This document shows positions 1-11,141 of a DNA stretch of 64,000 nt, one piece after another. Origin of the DNA: Pyropia yezoensis (lineage: Eukaryota; Rhodophyta; Bangiophyceae; Bangiales; Bangiaceae); assembly GCA_009829735.1 (NCBI GenBank), contig CM020620.1:10475420-10539419 (forward strand). Reading direction: 5' to 3'. Both the position numbers and the translations under genes were made by a program. The stretch's first letter is position 1; each line of letters opens with the position of its first letter. The notes below the pieces were generated by a model, which saw only the letters and a list, made by a program, of their open reading frames with translations, searched no databases and had not been told where the DNA came from.

Positions 1-2533
1 GGGGGCGTCGAGCCTCCGCGGGCGTGTATTGTCACACATCCAAGTGACCGTGGCCAGAGGAGTACGGTGCGACAGGGACAATCGATAGCTCAGTACAGAC
101 GACTTTTTCGTGGATGGACCTTGTTAATGCGTCTGCATTTTGTTCTTCATAAACATTCGAAGCTTCTATCTATCTACCTTTCACCGAAGTGCTAGAAAGT
201 GCGCTCTGTTTTCGACCCTTAACACTTTCCGATGAGACGGCCAATGTCTTTTTCACTTGGCACTGGAGAGCAGACCCGAGCTCTGTGCTCACGCGTCCGC
301 CTTCCGACGCCTTCGTCGAAACCTTGCCAAGGTGCATCATGTCGCTTCCTTCACCGCCGGCTGCCCCCAACTCTACGGCCGTGGTCGCGCGCCGCCGCGT
401 GGAGCGGTCAGCTAGACTGTGGACCGCCTGGATGACGCGCCTGGATTCTGTTCCGATCCACTTGGATGAGGCAGCCCGCAACGGCGGGGTCCCCGTGGCG
501 ATTGCGGTGGCGTGAGCGTGCGCTGTGCGGCGCTGGACTGGTGGCCCGTTTTGGCAGGCTTTTTTCGGGCTGACCGTGGCCCTCGGGTGGTCAAGCGGCG
601 GACCGCCAGCAACCTGGGTGAGGCGCTGAGGGATGAGCGGGCGATGGGAGCCATCACCTAGAGTTTGGTTGACAAGCCTCGAGTGGTTGCGTTTCTGGAG
701 TCGGCGGCCGTGGCAGGAGCGGGGGAGCGGCATCGGAGGGTGGCGGGCTATCGACCAAAGGCGGCGGTATGGGGGGACTGGTTGCCACGGCAGACCTCAC
801 CCATGGAGGGGGAAACGTTTGCCTATGTTTGGGCTTCATTCTCTTGCTTTCCTCTGGCCTTCGTGGCCTCTAACGCGTGGCCGCCTCCGCGGTACGGCCG
901 GCCGCCGCTCTTTGGATTACAGGAGGCCGCCACGAACCGCGGGGACAGCCTGTGTACCCCGCCTACATCGGGGACAGGGGCTCTTGGCGGCAGCGATGAC
1001 CGGGTGCGCTGCTGGGGTGGCCATGGTCAGCCGTGAGGGCTCACCAGGTGGTGGTGGCGTGTGTGGCGCCCGTAGCAATGTCAACTGTGTGCCGGTTTCA
1101 GTGGCGATGACAGCGGTGGCGTCGGCGGTTGGGGCGCGGCCGCGGCAGCGTGGTGGCGGACAAGAGGTAACAGCGGCACAGGCAGTGGCGGCGGCAGTTC
1201 CTGAGGCAGCGTCTAACATAGCCGTAGTGTTCCTTTCGGCGTGTTGGCGGTGGCGGTGGCGGCCGAAGCGGCGCACACGTGGTCGTGATATCAAGCTGCG
1301 GAGGCGGTGGCTGTCGGCGGGCGGGTGACAGCCGGTCAAGATTGGGATGTGCTTCACGGTCACGCGTAGGCGGTGCTGGCGTCGGGGGGCGCGAGGCTGC
1401 TGCTTTTTTGTCTTGTGTTCTCTCTCTTTTTTTTCTGCGCGCGCGGGTCTGGCGCACGCAGCCTCTGTGGGGTCAGCGGCACATGGCGGCGGGTGGCGGC
1501 GGCGGCGGCGGCGGGCGTGCGAGGCTGGCTGGTGCCCGTTGCCGGCGGTGGGGCGGCCAGCGGCAACGGACATAGTGGCGGAGCTGGCGGTCGCTGCTGA
1601 CGGTGACGACGGGCGGCTTGACCTTTTGGCTTTGCGGGGGGGGGTGGGGGATTGTGTGCTGGCAACCGCCGGTTGCCACGGCAGGTGGCTGCAGACAGCT
1701 GGCTGGGCGGCGGTGGCGTGTTGTGTGTTTATGGATGTATTGTACTGTACTGTACATACAGTCATGGGCACCCACCCCCCACCCCTCTCCGGTTGTCTTT
1801 TTCCGTGGTCCTCTTGCGTTTGCTCCATGTCTACTCCCCGCCACTCTGGCCTTGCAAAGTCCAACAAGCAAACATGCGGGGTGCAACGACGGCGGGCCGA
1901 CGTGGCCGCCCTCGCCGTCCCACCCGCCGCCACCTCCACGTAGCCTTCCGCGACCCCCTGCGTGAAGCACCGCGACATCCTCCCTGCCTCGGGTGCGTCA
2001 CCGACCCGCGTTGTGCCTGGCCCCGTGGGTCGACACTACTGTATCGGGTGACATCAATGCGCTTACTTCCCCCGACGGGCAGGTTAATGCCACCAACGAG
2101 GGCGGCACCTTCATCATCCCGGGTGGGGGGGGGGCAGGGGAACCTCCTCGACCGCCGCCGCACCCGGCGCCACCTCTACCGCCACCGGGTCCTGCTGCTG
2201 CCGCTGCCGAAAGCTGCCGCCGAGGGCCCCGGGGCGCCCCCCCCAACCCGTGACGGTCGGGCCAGCGGGCAGTTCGACGGACGTGTCGGTCGCCCAGACG
2301 TGTCTGCAGGTAGAACCCATTACATGCCCACCGCCATGATCGGTCGACGCAGTCGAAGGTGGTCGCCGCCGCCGACATGGTGTGGCATCCGCCTCCACTA
2401 TCCGCCATGGTCGCAGATGGCGGGGCGATACTCACCGTCTCGCACGCCTCGCAACGTGACGGGTGCGGTTGACCACACTAGCCGATCACGGCGAGACCGT
2501 ACGGAACGTACTGTACATGCCCTGGCCGTCTGT
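1..2533. other. No recognisable gene
   Basis: GC-rich DNA with long open frames on both strands, all of Ala/Arg/Pro/Gly-biased low complexity and without a family motif that I recognise. Such frames arise readily at this base composition, so none is called. A short GTAC-rich stretch lies near 1740-1760. The right part may hold the 3' untranslated region of the ankyrin gene that ends at 2534. Confidence 0.5.
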
Positions 2534-5500
2534 TCACCCGCCGCCACCGCCGCGGCCACCCCGCCAGCCGCTACCGCTATGGCCTCCCCAGCTGGCCGTT
2601 GCGGGCGACCTCCCCCCTCCCCTCCCTCCCGCATCAGGCTCACCCTTGACACCCACGCCTGCCCAGCCGCCGCCCACGGAGCAGCCGGCACAGACAGGAA
2701 GCGCCCCCTCCCTCCCGACCAACCTTTCCCGCCCGTTGATGTCGCAAAGGTAGGCGTGCGCCAACGTCACGAGCCCCTGCGGCGGTCCCCCGTCACGCCT
2801 CCGTCGGAAGCTGGACAGCAGCTGACGCGCCAGACGATCGGGGTCCTCGGCAGCCACGGCGGCGGCGCCCGAAATCATCTCCTTCTCGGCCATATGGGTG
2901 ATGGCCCTACGGAGGGAGGCCACAACGGGCGGGGCGTGGCCGGAACTGAGCCTTGACGCCAGTTCCGCAGCCAAACCCGCCGGTGACAGCTTCTTACACG
3001 AGGGGCAGGGGCAGGGGGGAGCAGCGGCGCTGGCGTTGGTGGCGCCAGCAGGGCCCACCACGCCCCGGGTGGATGACGGCGTGCGCCTTGCCGCACGCCT
3101 GCCGTCCCACCCGCCCGTCGTTGGTGTCGCGCTGCACGACCGACTCGGCGTCGGCGGTGGGTCTCCCATTTTTGTCAACACAGGCCCCTTGGCAGCCCTG
3201 CTCTTGCCGCGCAAGTTGGTCGGCCCGCCATCGGCCGCCGCCGCCGTCTTGTCGCCGCGACGGATGCGTACACGAGGGAGAAACCGCCGCGGCACGGCCT
3301 CCGCAACCGCTGTCTGGGATGGAGGCAGCGGCGACGAGTCATCGTCCGAGTCATCCAAGACAATGACGTCCGCAGGGTTGCAAGGCTGGCCACGTACATG
3401 AGTCGTCTCAGATAAAGACCTCATCGAGGCCGCGGCCCCTGCCATCCGCGGGGCCGGCGTCGTTGGGCTCACGGCAGTCCATGCACTCTCGGACATGGCC
3501 AACAAGGCACGCGTGGGCGGGCTAGCCACGGGTGCCTTCGACAGGCGGGGGGTCTTGGCTGGCCGCGACGACGGCGGCGGGCTGGTTGGCCCGCCGTCAT
3601 TATCAGGGGACCGCGGTCGCCGGTCGCCGACTGACAGTTGCACCGCTGCGGGTGGCGTGAGGTCAGTGGCATCCAGCATACTAGCGTCCACGGCGATGTT
3701 TCCCGTCGCACTAGCGCCTACGGCGGCAGTGCTTCCCATAGCCGTCGCCGTGGACAAAGGGGGCACGTCCACGAATGCGGTATCCTCCTGGACTATCGTC
3801 CTGGGAGTCCCATGTGCAGATGGAAGTGGGCCCGCAGGCCCGCCGGTGCCATCAGGCGACCGCGGCCGCGGGTCACCGGCCGGTAGCCGCCCCGCCGCGG
3901 CCGGTGCACGGTCACTGGCGGCCGCCACATCGGCATCTTCAGAGGCGGAGCGCCCCACGGCCGGCGCCAGTGACAGAGGTGGCACATCCCCCAGCCTAAA
4001 CGAAACGTCCTCCTGAGCTGTTGTCCCAGGCGCCCCATCCGCAGTCGGAGCTGCGCAGCAGCGGAGGAGGGAGTCAACTGGCGACGGCGGTAACTGTTGG
4101 TCGGGAACGAACCGTGGCGACCCAGGGCCGGGGCCAGCCGGCGAAGTTGTCGCACCCGCACTGACTGTCGGAGAAGGACTCACCCGGGGCGACACTAAGG
4201 CGAGCGGGTCGCCAGGGCCGGCCACTGCTCCCGCCGCGGCACCTGTCGATATATGGCACGTCGCGACCGCCCGCCCCGGCAATGAAGCACGCCCTTCCGC
4301 AAAGCTGGCAACCACGGGCAGAGAAGGCAAGGGTGGCAGCGTGGCGGGGAGACTTGGGGGTCTGTCCTCAGAGCCGAAACCGACCATCCCGCGGCCCGCG
4401 TCAGGCGTGACCACCCTGTCGAAACGAAGGGGCGAGCTGGGGAGGGGCGAATCGGGAAGGGGGGAACCGGGGACCCCATCACCCCAGCCAAGGCCACCCT
4501 CGTCACCATCCTCGTCACCATCCCCATCGCCAACGCCGTCCCCACCAGCGGCCATCACCAGCGTCGGAGGGACAGTGAACGAATGAGACACAAGGTGCGT
4601 TTGCTTCCGTATGGCGGCGTCCGCCCGCCTTGTCGGCCTTGCTGCACCACCAGCGACGCGGTCACCGTTACGCGCCGCAACCAAGGGCGCGCTGTCGTCG
4701 ACGGCGGCTGTCGCGGACGCAACCACCAGCTCAGTCGGTGTTGCTGCCGTCTCCACCGTCCCAGCCACCGCCGCCGCGGGGCGCTCACCAACCGCGTCCT
4801 CGCCACCGCCCGTATCTTCGTCGAGCTCGGTGGGAGGGGGAGACTCTGCGGACGCGACCACCGGCAGCGACGGTGTAGTTGCTGATAACACAGCCAGAGC
4901 TGCCGCCACCGTCTCCGTGGCGCACTCGCTGGGGTAACCGCTGACTGCGTCCCCTCCGCCGACGTCCATGTCCTCGCTGCGTGTGGGTGACTCCGCAGCC
5001 GCAATGGGACCCGTCGAGGGCGGGGGCGTCACACCCGCAGCCTCGTCGCTGCGCGCGTCTACGATGTTACTGCCCGTCCATGGTGGGAGCGTCGTCGGTG
5101 GTGTGGGCGTCGACGGTGGCGACGTCGGCGGTGGCTGCGTCCGTGGTCGGAGCGCCTGTGCTGGCAGCATCTGTAGCAGCTGCGGGGGCGCCTCTGGGGG
5201 CGGCGGGGGCACGTCGCGGTCTATAAGGGACCACGCCGCAGTGGCGTCCTTGAAGGATAGCTGAGTATGCCTGAGAGGTGGCCCCAGGAGGGTGTCCATG
5301 CCCGCCAATGCTTCGACTGGACCTTCGTCGTCGACGTCCGACGCAGCATCCAGAACGGCGGCGGCCGCCGCTGCTTCAGGTGTCCATCCACCAGCTAGCG
5401 GTGTCGGCCCAGCGCGAGAATTCCCTCCAGTTGAGGACCGCTTCGTCGCTGGAAGTGTAGATGGGCGCAAGTCAACACCCTCCGGCGTCACCAAAGACCC

Positions 5501-7144
5501 ACCCTCGTGATTATCTGTCCGGGCAGCAGCGGCAGTAGCCTTGGCCGCAGCAGCGGCAGCAGCCTTGGCGGCAGCAGTGACAGCGGCCCGCTTGGAGGCA
5601 GCGGCGGCAGCGGCGGCCGCAGCCTTGGCGGCAGCGGCTGCCGTGGCCGCTGTCTCGGGCGTCCATTCCGCTGCCTTCGCGATCAGCAAACGCTCCAGCT
5701 CGACGTGCTGCTCGGTTGCCGCCTCACCTGCGGGCGTCGAGCCGCTGTTGTTCAACACCCTAGGGTTGGCCCCCCACGCCAGCAGCTCAAGGGCAACCTC
5801 ATGCCCGCCCCAGGACGCAGCCAAATGCAACGCCGTGTCGCCGAGGGGGGTGGTGGCGGCTACATCAGCACCTTCCAGCAGGAGCGCCCGCACCAGAGGC
5901 AGACACAGCTGCTCCGTCGCCAGGTGAAGGGGCGTGAAGCCCACCGTAGTTCGTGCATGAACCGATGCGCCGTGGTGGAGGAGGAGGCGGACGACCCGTT
6001 CGTGGGTTCCATGAACCCCACAATGCAGAGCGTTGTTCCCGTCGCGGCGAGGGACGGCGTCCACCGCCGCGCCCGCGTCGAGGAGAGCGGCCACAGCACC
6101 ACTCTTGCCAACATGGGCCGCTAACATCAACGGTGTCGATCCATCTTGACAGCGGGGGTTCAACCCCGCCGCCGGTGTCGTCGTCGCCTCGCCACGAGCA
6201 ACCGCGACGGTGGCCAGCGCTGCCGCCAGTGCCCGTACCGTTGCCACGTCGCCAGCGTTCGCCGCCATGTGCAGGGCGGTCGTCTGGGTTTTCCACTCGG
6301 CGGCGCTCGGGTCGGCGCCTGCGCGCAGGAGGGTGTCCACCACGGTCCAACGTTCCCTCGATGCCGCGAGCAGCAGCGCCGTCCAGCCGCCATCTGCCAC
6401 CACATTGACCGCCGCGTGCGCTTTCAAAAGCGCCTCGACGTGCGCGTCCTTCCCCAGTTGAGCCGCATTCATCAGCACCGACCAGCCGCCGTCGAGGGAC
6501 ACGTTGACGTCGGCGCCCTTTTTGATGAGCAGGGCAATGGCCGTCGCCTTGTTTTCTATCGCCAACACCAGCGCCGGGTTGCCCTTGCCGTTCACCGCCC
6601 GTATGTCGGGCGGAGGGCGGGCGGCGAGTACGGCGGCCAGCACCGCCGGGGAGCCCTTCTCGGCTGCAATGAGCAGCGGCGTGGTCTTATCCGGCGACTT
6701 GACGTTGACGTTGGCGCCCGCGGCAAGCAGCATCGCCACCACCTCGGCGGACGCGCGCCGCGCGGCGATGCACAGCGGCGTGCTCCTGTCGCCCGACCGC
6801 GCCACGCCGTCCACCGGCGCGCCCGCTTCGAGGAGGGCGGCCACCACGGCGGGCGCGCCCGCCAGCACGTTGGCCGCCACGGCGAGGGGCGTCGAGCCCC
6901 CAAACACGCCGCCCGCGAGCGGCGCCGCCGCCAGCGACGGACGGGCGGCCAGCGCGGCGCGGAGGGCGGCCACCGCGGCCTTGGACGGGCGGTCGGTGGC
7001 GGCGATGAGGAGACGGCCAAACGCGGCGGCCTCGATCGCCGATGGCTCGGTCAAGGGCGGCGGTGGAGGCGGCGGCCGGAGGGCGGGGGCCGGGGAGGGG
7101 GGGCGCGACCGCCGGGCCATCACCACGACGCGTTTGGAGCGCAT
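2534..7144 (-). CDS. Large ankyrin-repeat protein with disordered C-terminal half and SUMO-interaction-like motif
   Basis: About 1536 aa if translation starts at the ATG at 7144 (MRSKRVVVMARR). The open frame continues upstream to 8218, but that extension is Pro/Gly/Arg low complexity and overlaps the divergent promoter region. Residues ~80-490 hold about 11 ankyrin repeats, recognised by recurring STPL.IAA / T.LHLAA starts and LL..GA.VN ends (for example TPLHLATEQLCLPLVRALL). Ankyrin arrays are protein-protein interaction scaffolds. A poly-Ala/Lys segment follows, then about 900 residues rich in Ser, Pro, Thr and Asp that look disordered. Near residue 1258 is VIVLDDSDDD, a hydrophobic core followed by acidic residues, as in SUMO-interacting motifs. 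A Cys-containing stretch (CPCPSCKK) and a short helical, basic segment lie near the C-terminus, before a Gly-rich tail. The partner and pathway are unknown; a nuclear scaffold or SUMO-linked regulator is a guess. No intron is evident, though the Gly-rich end could be read-through past a splice site. Confidence 0.8.
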   Translation of the reverse strand: MRSKRVVVMARRSRPPSPAPALRPPPPPPPLTEPSAIEAAAFGRLLIAATDRPSKAAVAALRAALAARPSLAAAPLAGGVFGGSTPLAVAANVLAGAPAVVAALLEAGAPVDGVARSGDRSTPLCIAARRASAEVVAMLLAAGANVNVKSPDKTTPLLIAAEKGSPAVLAAVLAARPPPDIRAVNGKGNPALVLAIENKATAIALLIKKGADVNVSLDGGWSVLMNAAQLGKDAHVEALLKAHAAVNVVADGGWTALLLAASRERWTVVDTLLRAGADPSAAEWKTQTTALHMAANAGDVATVRALAAALATVAVARGEATTTPAAGLNPRCQDGSTPLMLAAHVGKSGAVAALLDAGAAVDAVPRRDGNNALHCGVHGTHERVVRLLLHHGASVHARTTVGFTPLHLATEQLCLPLVRALLLEGADVAATTPLGDTALHLAASWGGHEVALELLAWGANPRVLNNSGSTPAGEAATEQHVELERLLIAKAAEWTPETAATAAAAAKAAAAAAAAASKRAAVTAAAKAAAAAAAKATAAAARTDNHEGGSLVTPEGVDLRPSTLPATKRSSTGGNSRAGPTPLAGGWTPEAAAAAAVLDAASDVDDEGPVEALAGMDTLLGPPLRHTQLSFKDATAAWSLIDRDVPPPPPEAPPQLLQMLPAQALRPRTQPPPTSPPSTPTPPTTLPPWTGSNIVDARSDEAAGVTPPPSTGPIAAAESPTRSEDMDVGGGDAVSGYPSECATETVAAALAVLSATTPSLPVVASAESPPPTELDEDTGGGEDAVGERPAAAVAGTVETAATPTELVVASATAAVDDSAPLVAARNGDRVAGGAARPTRRADAAIRKQTHLVSHSFTVPPTLVMAAGGDGVGDGDGDEDGDEGGLGWGDGVPGSPLPDSPLPSSPLRFDRVVTPDAGRGMVGFGSEDRPPSLPATLPPLPSLPVVASFAEGRASLPGRAVATCHISTGAAAGAVAGPGDPLALVSPRVSPSPTVSAGATTSPAGPGPGSPRFVPDQQLPPSPVDSLLRCCAAPTADGAPGTTAQEDVSFRLGDVPPLSLAPAVGRSASEDADVAAASDRAPAAAGRLPAGDPRPRSPDGTGGPAGPLPSAHGTPRTIVQEDTAFVDVPPLSTATAMGSTAAVGASATGNIAVDASMLDATDLTPPAAVQLSVGDRRPRSPDNDGGPTSPPPSSRPAKTPRLSKAPVASPPTRALLAMSESAWTAVSPTTPAPRMAGAAASMRSLSETTHVRGQPCNPADVIVLDDSDDDSSPLPPSQTAVAEAVPRRFLPRVRIRRGDKTAAAADGGPTNLRGKSRAAKGPVLTKMGDPPPTPSRSCSATPTTGGWDGRRAARRTPSSTRGVVGPAGATNASAAAPPCPCPSCKKLSPAGLAAELASRLSSGHAPPVVASLRRAITHMAEKEMISGAAAVAAEDPDRLARQLLSSFRRRRDGGPPQGLVTLAHAYLCDINGRERLVGREGALPVCAGCSVGGGWAGVGVKGEPDAGGRGGGRSPATASWGGHSGSGWRGGRGGGGG

Positions 7145-8441
7145 GGTGAGGAGTGGGGGGGGGGGAGCGGAGGAACGGGCGCCAGCCAGCCGCGGCAGCG
7201 GCGGCACGGTTGCGCGCACAAACGATGAGGGAGGGTGGGGGGGGAGGGGGAGGAGGAACGTGCCAGCCACAGGTGGCCTGCTCCCACCGCAGGGGCCCCG
7301 CTGGCCGCCTACCGCCACGGGTGCGGGGGCGGCCTCTGGCAGACAATGCGGGCCCCAGCTTCCCCCCCCGCCCCGCCCTGCACCGCCGCGACGCGGCGGG
7401 CGGCAAGAGGAGCCAAGGCCGCCGGCTTGGGACCGCTGCATGTGGCGGTGCGACACGAGCAGCAGGGACCTCCGTGACGCGCCCGGGCGCGTGGGTTCCC
7501 GCAACCCCCCGGCGGACGGTGTAGGGGGGGGGCACAGAGGTCGCCAGACCAAGCGCAGGCGCCCCACCTCCCTCTCCGCCGGGGGTGCGCGACCGCCGAC
7601 AAGCCCGGGGGAGGTGGCCGGCCACGTCCAGGCGGCCTCAGCCGTGGGCGGTGGCGGCGGTGGACTTTGGCCCCCCCCCCCACGCACTCCCCGCCCAGGC
7701 ACCCACCTCCTCCACCCTGGCCGCAGCCAGGGGTCTTGGTCGCAACGCGTCCCCACGGCCGACAGGCGGGGGGGTGTGCCCCCGGCAGGCTGCGCGCTCC
7801 TGCGCGAGTGAGCCTCGGCGGGGTGGGTGGGGGGGGAGGACCCAGAGTCTTGGTCCTTGGGGGGGGAGGACCCAGAGTCTTGGTCCTTGGGGGGGGGTGG
7901 CCCGCGCCCCGTGCCCCACAGCCCGGGGATGGCAGGTGCCCCGCCGCGCAGTGGGGTTGGATCCTGTGGATCGCGCCCCGCAGCAGCTGTGGCCGCGGTG
8001 GTGGTGGTGTGGCCAAGGCGAAGTGACACTTGACAGACGGTCTCCCACCTGGGAAGGTTACGGATAAAGTCATTAGATGTCAAAATCTGATTCCACATGA
8101 GCGTGTCCACTGCAAGGGCCCTGCGGGTCGATCGGCGATGATCGCCGCAGCAGGTGGCGCCTTGCTGCCCCACCCGCGACGTCTTCCTGCCCATAGCGGG
8201 CGCTTCCTGCCTCTTCATACCTCTGCATCGGCCAGCCCCTTCGGCTGCACCTCTCCCCCATTTTCGTTGGGCCAGTCCCGCTCCTCACCACGTCCTCCCG
8301 CTTCCCCCATCCTACCAGCGGCCTTGGTGCCTGGCTACACTGGTCCGCCTGGCTCCGTTTACCTCCCGCCCCCGCTGTCCCTGCCTCGACGGCGCCGGTC
8401 ACAGGTCGCGGGCTCGCCCCCCCCCCCCGCATCTTTCCTTG
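7145..8441. promoter_or_regulatory. Divergent intergenic region between ankyrin and acetoacetyl-CoA synthetase genes
   Basis: About 1.3 kb between the proposed starts of two divergent genes, so it should contain both promoters. It is rich in G- and C-homopolymers and holds an exact 30-bp tandem duplication at 7831-7890. I see no convincing TATA element. Confidence 0.5.
7831..7890. repeat. Exact 30-bp tandem duplication
   Basis: Two identical, adjacent 30-bp units (7831-7860 and 7861-7890), each a G6 run followed by AGGACCCAGAGTCTTGG and CCTTGG. It lies in the divergent promoter region. Confidence 0.95.
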
Positions 8442-11141
8442 ATGGGCGCTCCAACTGTCCCGGCCACGTGGTCCCCCCCACCCGACGCGGCGGCCACCAC
8501 CCGCCTCGGCGCGTTTCTCCGCCTCGTCGAGGCACGCCACGGCGTGTCGTTTGGCGGCCGCTTCGCCGCCCTCCACGCGTGGTCGGTGGCGGCGGCCGAT
8601 GACTTTTGGGCGGCCGTCTGGGACTTTGTGGGCTTTGCCGCTGTCGCCGCCACCCCATACACGGCGGTGTGGGTGGCCCACCCGGCGGGGACCACCCCGG
8701 CGCTGCCCCCGCTGGTCGCCCGCACCTGGTTCCATGGCGCCACCATCAATGTGGCCGCCTACCTCCTCCGCCACGGGGCGGACGGCTCGCCACTGGCAGC
8801 CACCCCTGCCTTGGCGTGGGCGTCAGAGTCCCCTTACGCCCCGTCGGGGGTGCTCTCCCACCGTGACCTGCGCGCGCGTGTTGTGGCCGTCGCGGCGGGC
8901 CTCCGCGCCCGCGGCGTCGCGCCGGGCGACGTGGTTGGGGGGGTGGTGGCCAGCACGGTCGACACGGTGGTGGTGGCGCTGGCCGCCGCGGCGGTCGGCG
9001 CCGTCTGGGCCGCCGTTGGCACCGATGCGGCGGGGGTCACCGCCGTGGTGGACCGACTGGGCCAGCTCTGTCCGTCCGTGCTTGTCGTGTCTGCCACCAC
9101 CGTGTACCGTGGGCGAGTGCGGGGCTGCCTAGGGGGGGTGGCGCCACTGCTGGGCCGCCTCGGTGACCGCCTCCACACCGTCCTTGTCCTCCCGGATGCG
9201 GTGGGAGGGGACGGCACGGAGAATGAGGGGGTGTTCCTGGCCCTGCCCGGCGACCGCAACTACGACGGCGACGGCAGCCGGCCGACAGTAGACGGGGGCG
9301 TGAGGGGTGGTGGGGGGGGGGGCGGCGCCCTTAGGCGGGCGGTGCTGACCATGGCGGAGCTGTCAGTGCTGGCGTCCCCCGCGGCCGTGGCGGCGTTTGC
9401 GTTTACGCCATTGCCATTTTCCGCCCCAGTTCTGGTGCTGTTTTCGTCGGGCACGACGGGCGCTCCAAAGGGCCTCATCCAAGGGGCGGGGGTTTTCCTC
9501 AACCACGCCAAGGAGCACGTGCTGCACTGTGACCTGACGCCTGCATCGGTCCTCTTTTTCTATTCGTCACCCGGGTACGTCTGTCTGGGGGGGAAGGGGA
9601 TGTCGCTCTGGACTGTGTGATGCTGCTCGGGGTTTCACCTGCAGCGACCATGTTGGGTTGCCCGTGCCGTTCTCGTCTCCTCTGCAGGGAATCGCGCTTC
9701 CAGCGAGATTCTGACTCGGCCTTTCTCGTGTGCTTGTCTGTGCTTGTCTGCCCTGTACGCTTGCTGGTATGATGTGTCCGGCAGGTGGATGATGTGGAAT
9801 TGGGCCACCTCGGCGCTCGCGACAGGCGCGACGGTGGTTCTCTACGATGGGAGCGCGTTGCCGCCCGGGGGGCCCACCCGGCTGTGGGAGGTGGCCGCGG
9901 CGACGGGGGTGACCCACTTTGGGGCCTCCGCGCGATACTACTCTGCACTCGAGGCGGCGGGCGTCTCCCCAACTGACGCGTGGCCCCCACCTGGCGGCGG
10001 CGGCGGCGACGGCGGCGGCAGCGGCAAACCCTTCCCCGCCTTGCTCACAGTGCTTGCGACGGGGAGCCCGTCGAGCCCCGCCAACTTTCATTACATTGCG
10101 CGCACGCTACCCGGGGTGGCCTATGCCAGCATCTCGGGCGGGTCTGACATCAATGGTTGCTGGTGCCTCGGGTGCCCCCTCCTCCCCGTCCACCCGCCCG
10201 AGCTGCAATGCGCCGCCCTGGGCGCGGACGTGGTCGTCCTCGCCGACGATGGGGTGACGCGGCTCCCCGCTGGCGTGACGGGGGAGCTGGCGTGCGCAAA
10301 CGGGGTGCCCAACATGCCGCTCGCCTTTTGGGGCGACGACCCCGCCGCGAGCCGCTACACGGCCGCCTACTTTGCCGCCGACCGCGGCGGCCCGTGGCGG
10401 CACGGGGACTTTGCAGAGCGCACCCCCGCGGGGGGGTGGCGCATCCACGGCCGGTCCGACGCGACGCTCAATCCGGGGGGCGTCCGGCTGGGCACCGCCG
10501 ACCTTTACCGCGTCATCGAGGCAGACGCGGACGTGGCCGACGCGATTGCCGTTGCGCAGGCGTGGGCGGGCGACGTCAGGGTGGTGCTGTGGGTGGCCCT
10601 GTCGCGGGGGGGGGAAGCTGCCGAGGCCGCCCGCTGGGCCGCCGCCGCGGCCGCTGCGGGCCTACCAGCGCCGGCCACGCCGGCGGGCGCCCTGGCCGCC
10701 GCGGCAGCGGCAGTGGCGGCGTGGGTGGGGGGCCCCTTAGGGGGGGCGGCGCCGGCGCTCGCACCGGCACGCTTCGCCCCCCCCACTACGTCACGCGCCC
10801 AGCGCCCACCCTGGTGGGTGAGCCCCGTCCTGCAGGCACGCCTCCGCGCTGCTCTGCGCAGTAGCCTCTCCCCCCGCCACGTGCCTGCCCTCCTCCTCCG
10901 CGTCTCGGCCGTGCCCGTGACGGTGAATGGCAAGAAGGTGGAGGTAGCGGTCAAGCGAGCCGTTGACGGACGGGCCAAGGGCAGCGCAGGGATAGCCCCG
11001 GGGGCTGGGGCGGGCGCGGGCGCCGCGATTGCCAACGCAGAGGTCCTGGAAGAGATGCTTCGCTGCCCGCTGCTGTGGGCGTCCACCGGCGCCGCGCCTT
11101 CGCGGGGGCCGGGCGGGGGGCGGCTACGCAGCCGCCTGTGA
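8442..11141 (+). CDS. AACS: Acetoacetyl-CoA synthetase (two exons)
   Basis: ANL-superfamily adenylating enzyme that should activate acetoacetate to acetoacetyl-CoA with ATP, feeding sterol and fatty-acid synthesis, normally in the cytosol. Proposed model: exon 1 8442-9574, intron 9575-9784 (210 bp, GTACGT...GCAG, phase 2), exon 2 9785-11141; 829 aa, longer than the ~650-670 aa usual for the family because of Ala/Gly-rich insertions. Seen in order: the family N-terminus with LHAWSVAAADDFW and VWDFVGF; the AMP-binding loop SSGTTGAPKG near 9450; a glycine run at ~9310; then, across the splice, GWMMWNW, which aligns with the same motif in animal AACS and fixes the junction. SGGSDINGC, HGRSDATLNPGGVRLG and the C-terminal PVTVNGKKVE with the catalytic lysine follow. 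The ATG at 8442 is chosen because family similarity begins just after it (WSPPPDAAATTRLGAFLRLV); the frame is open further upstream but unlike the family. Plain acetyl-CoA synthetase is less likely, given GWMMWNW and the RSDATLNPGG block. Confidence 0.93.
9575..9784 (+). other. Spliceosomal intron of AACS
   Basis: A 210-bp interval with donor GTACGT and acceptor CCGGCAG. Removing it restores the family-conserved run ...SSPG/WMMWNW. In-frame stops occur inside it. It is one of the few introns that can be supported in the window. Confidence 0.9.

Noticed and set aside
1652-2956. 434-aa plus-strand frame
   Set aside because: Low-complexity composition, overlaps the real ankyrin gene on the other strand, no family motif.
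7145-8218. N-terminal extension of the ankyrin protein (frame open to 8218)
   Set aside because: Pure Pro/Gly/Arg low complexity, crosses the exact 30-bp duplication and promoter region; the ATG at 7144 directly precedes the ankyrin domain.
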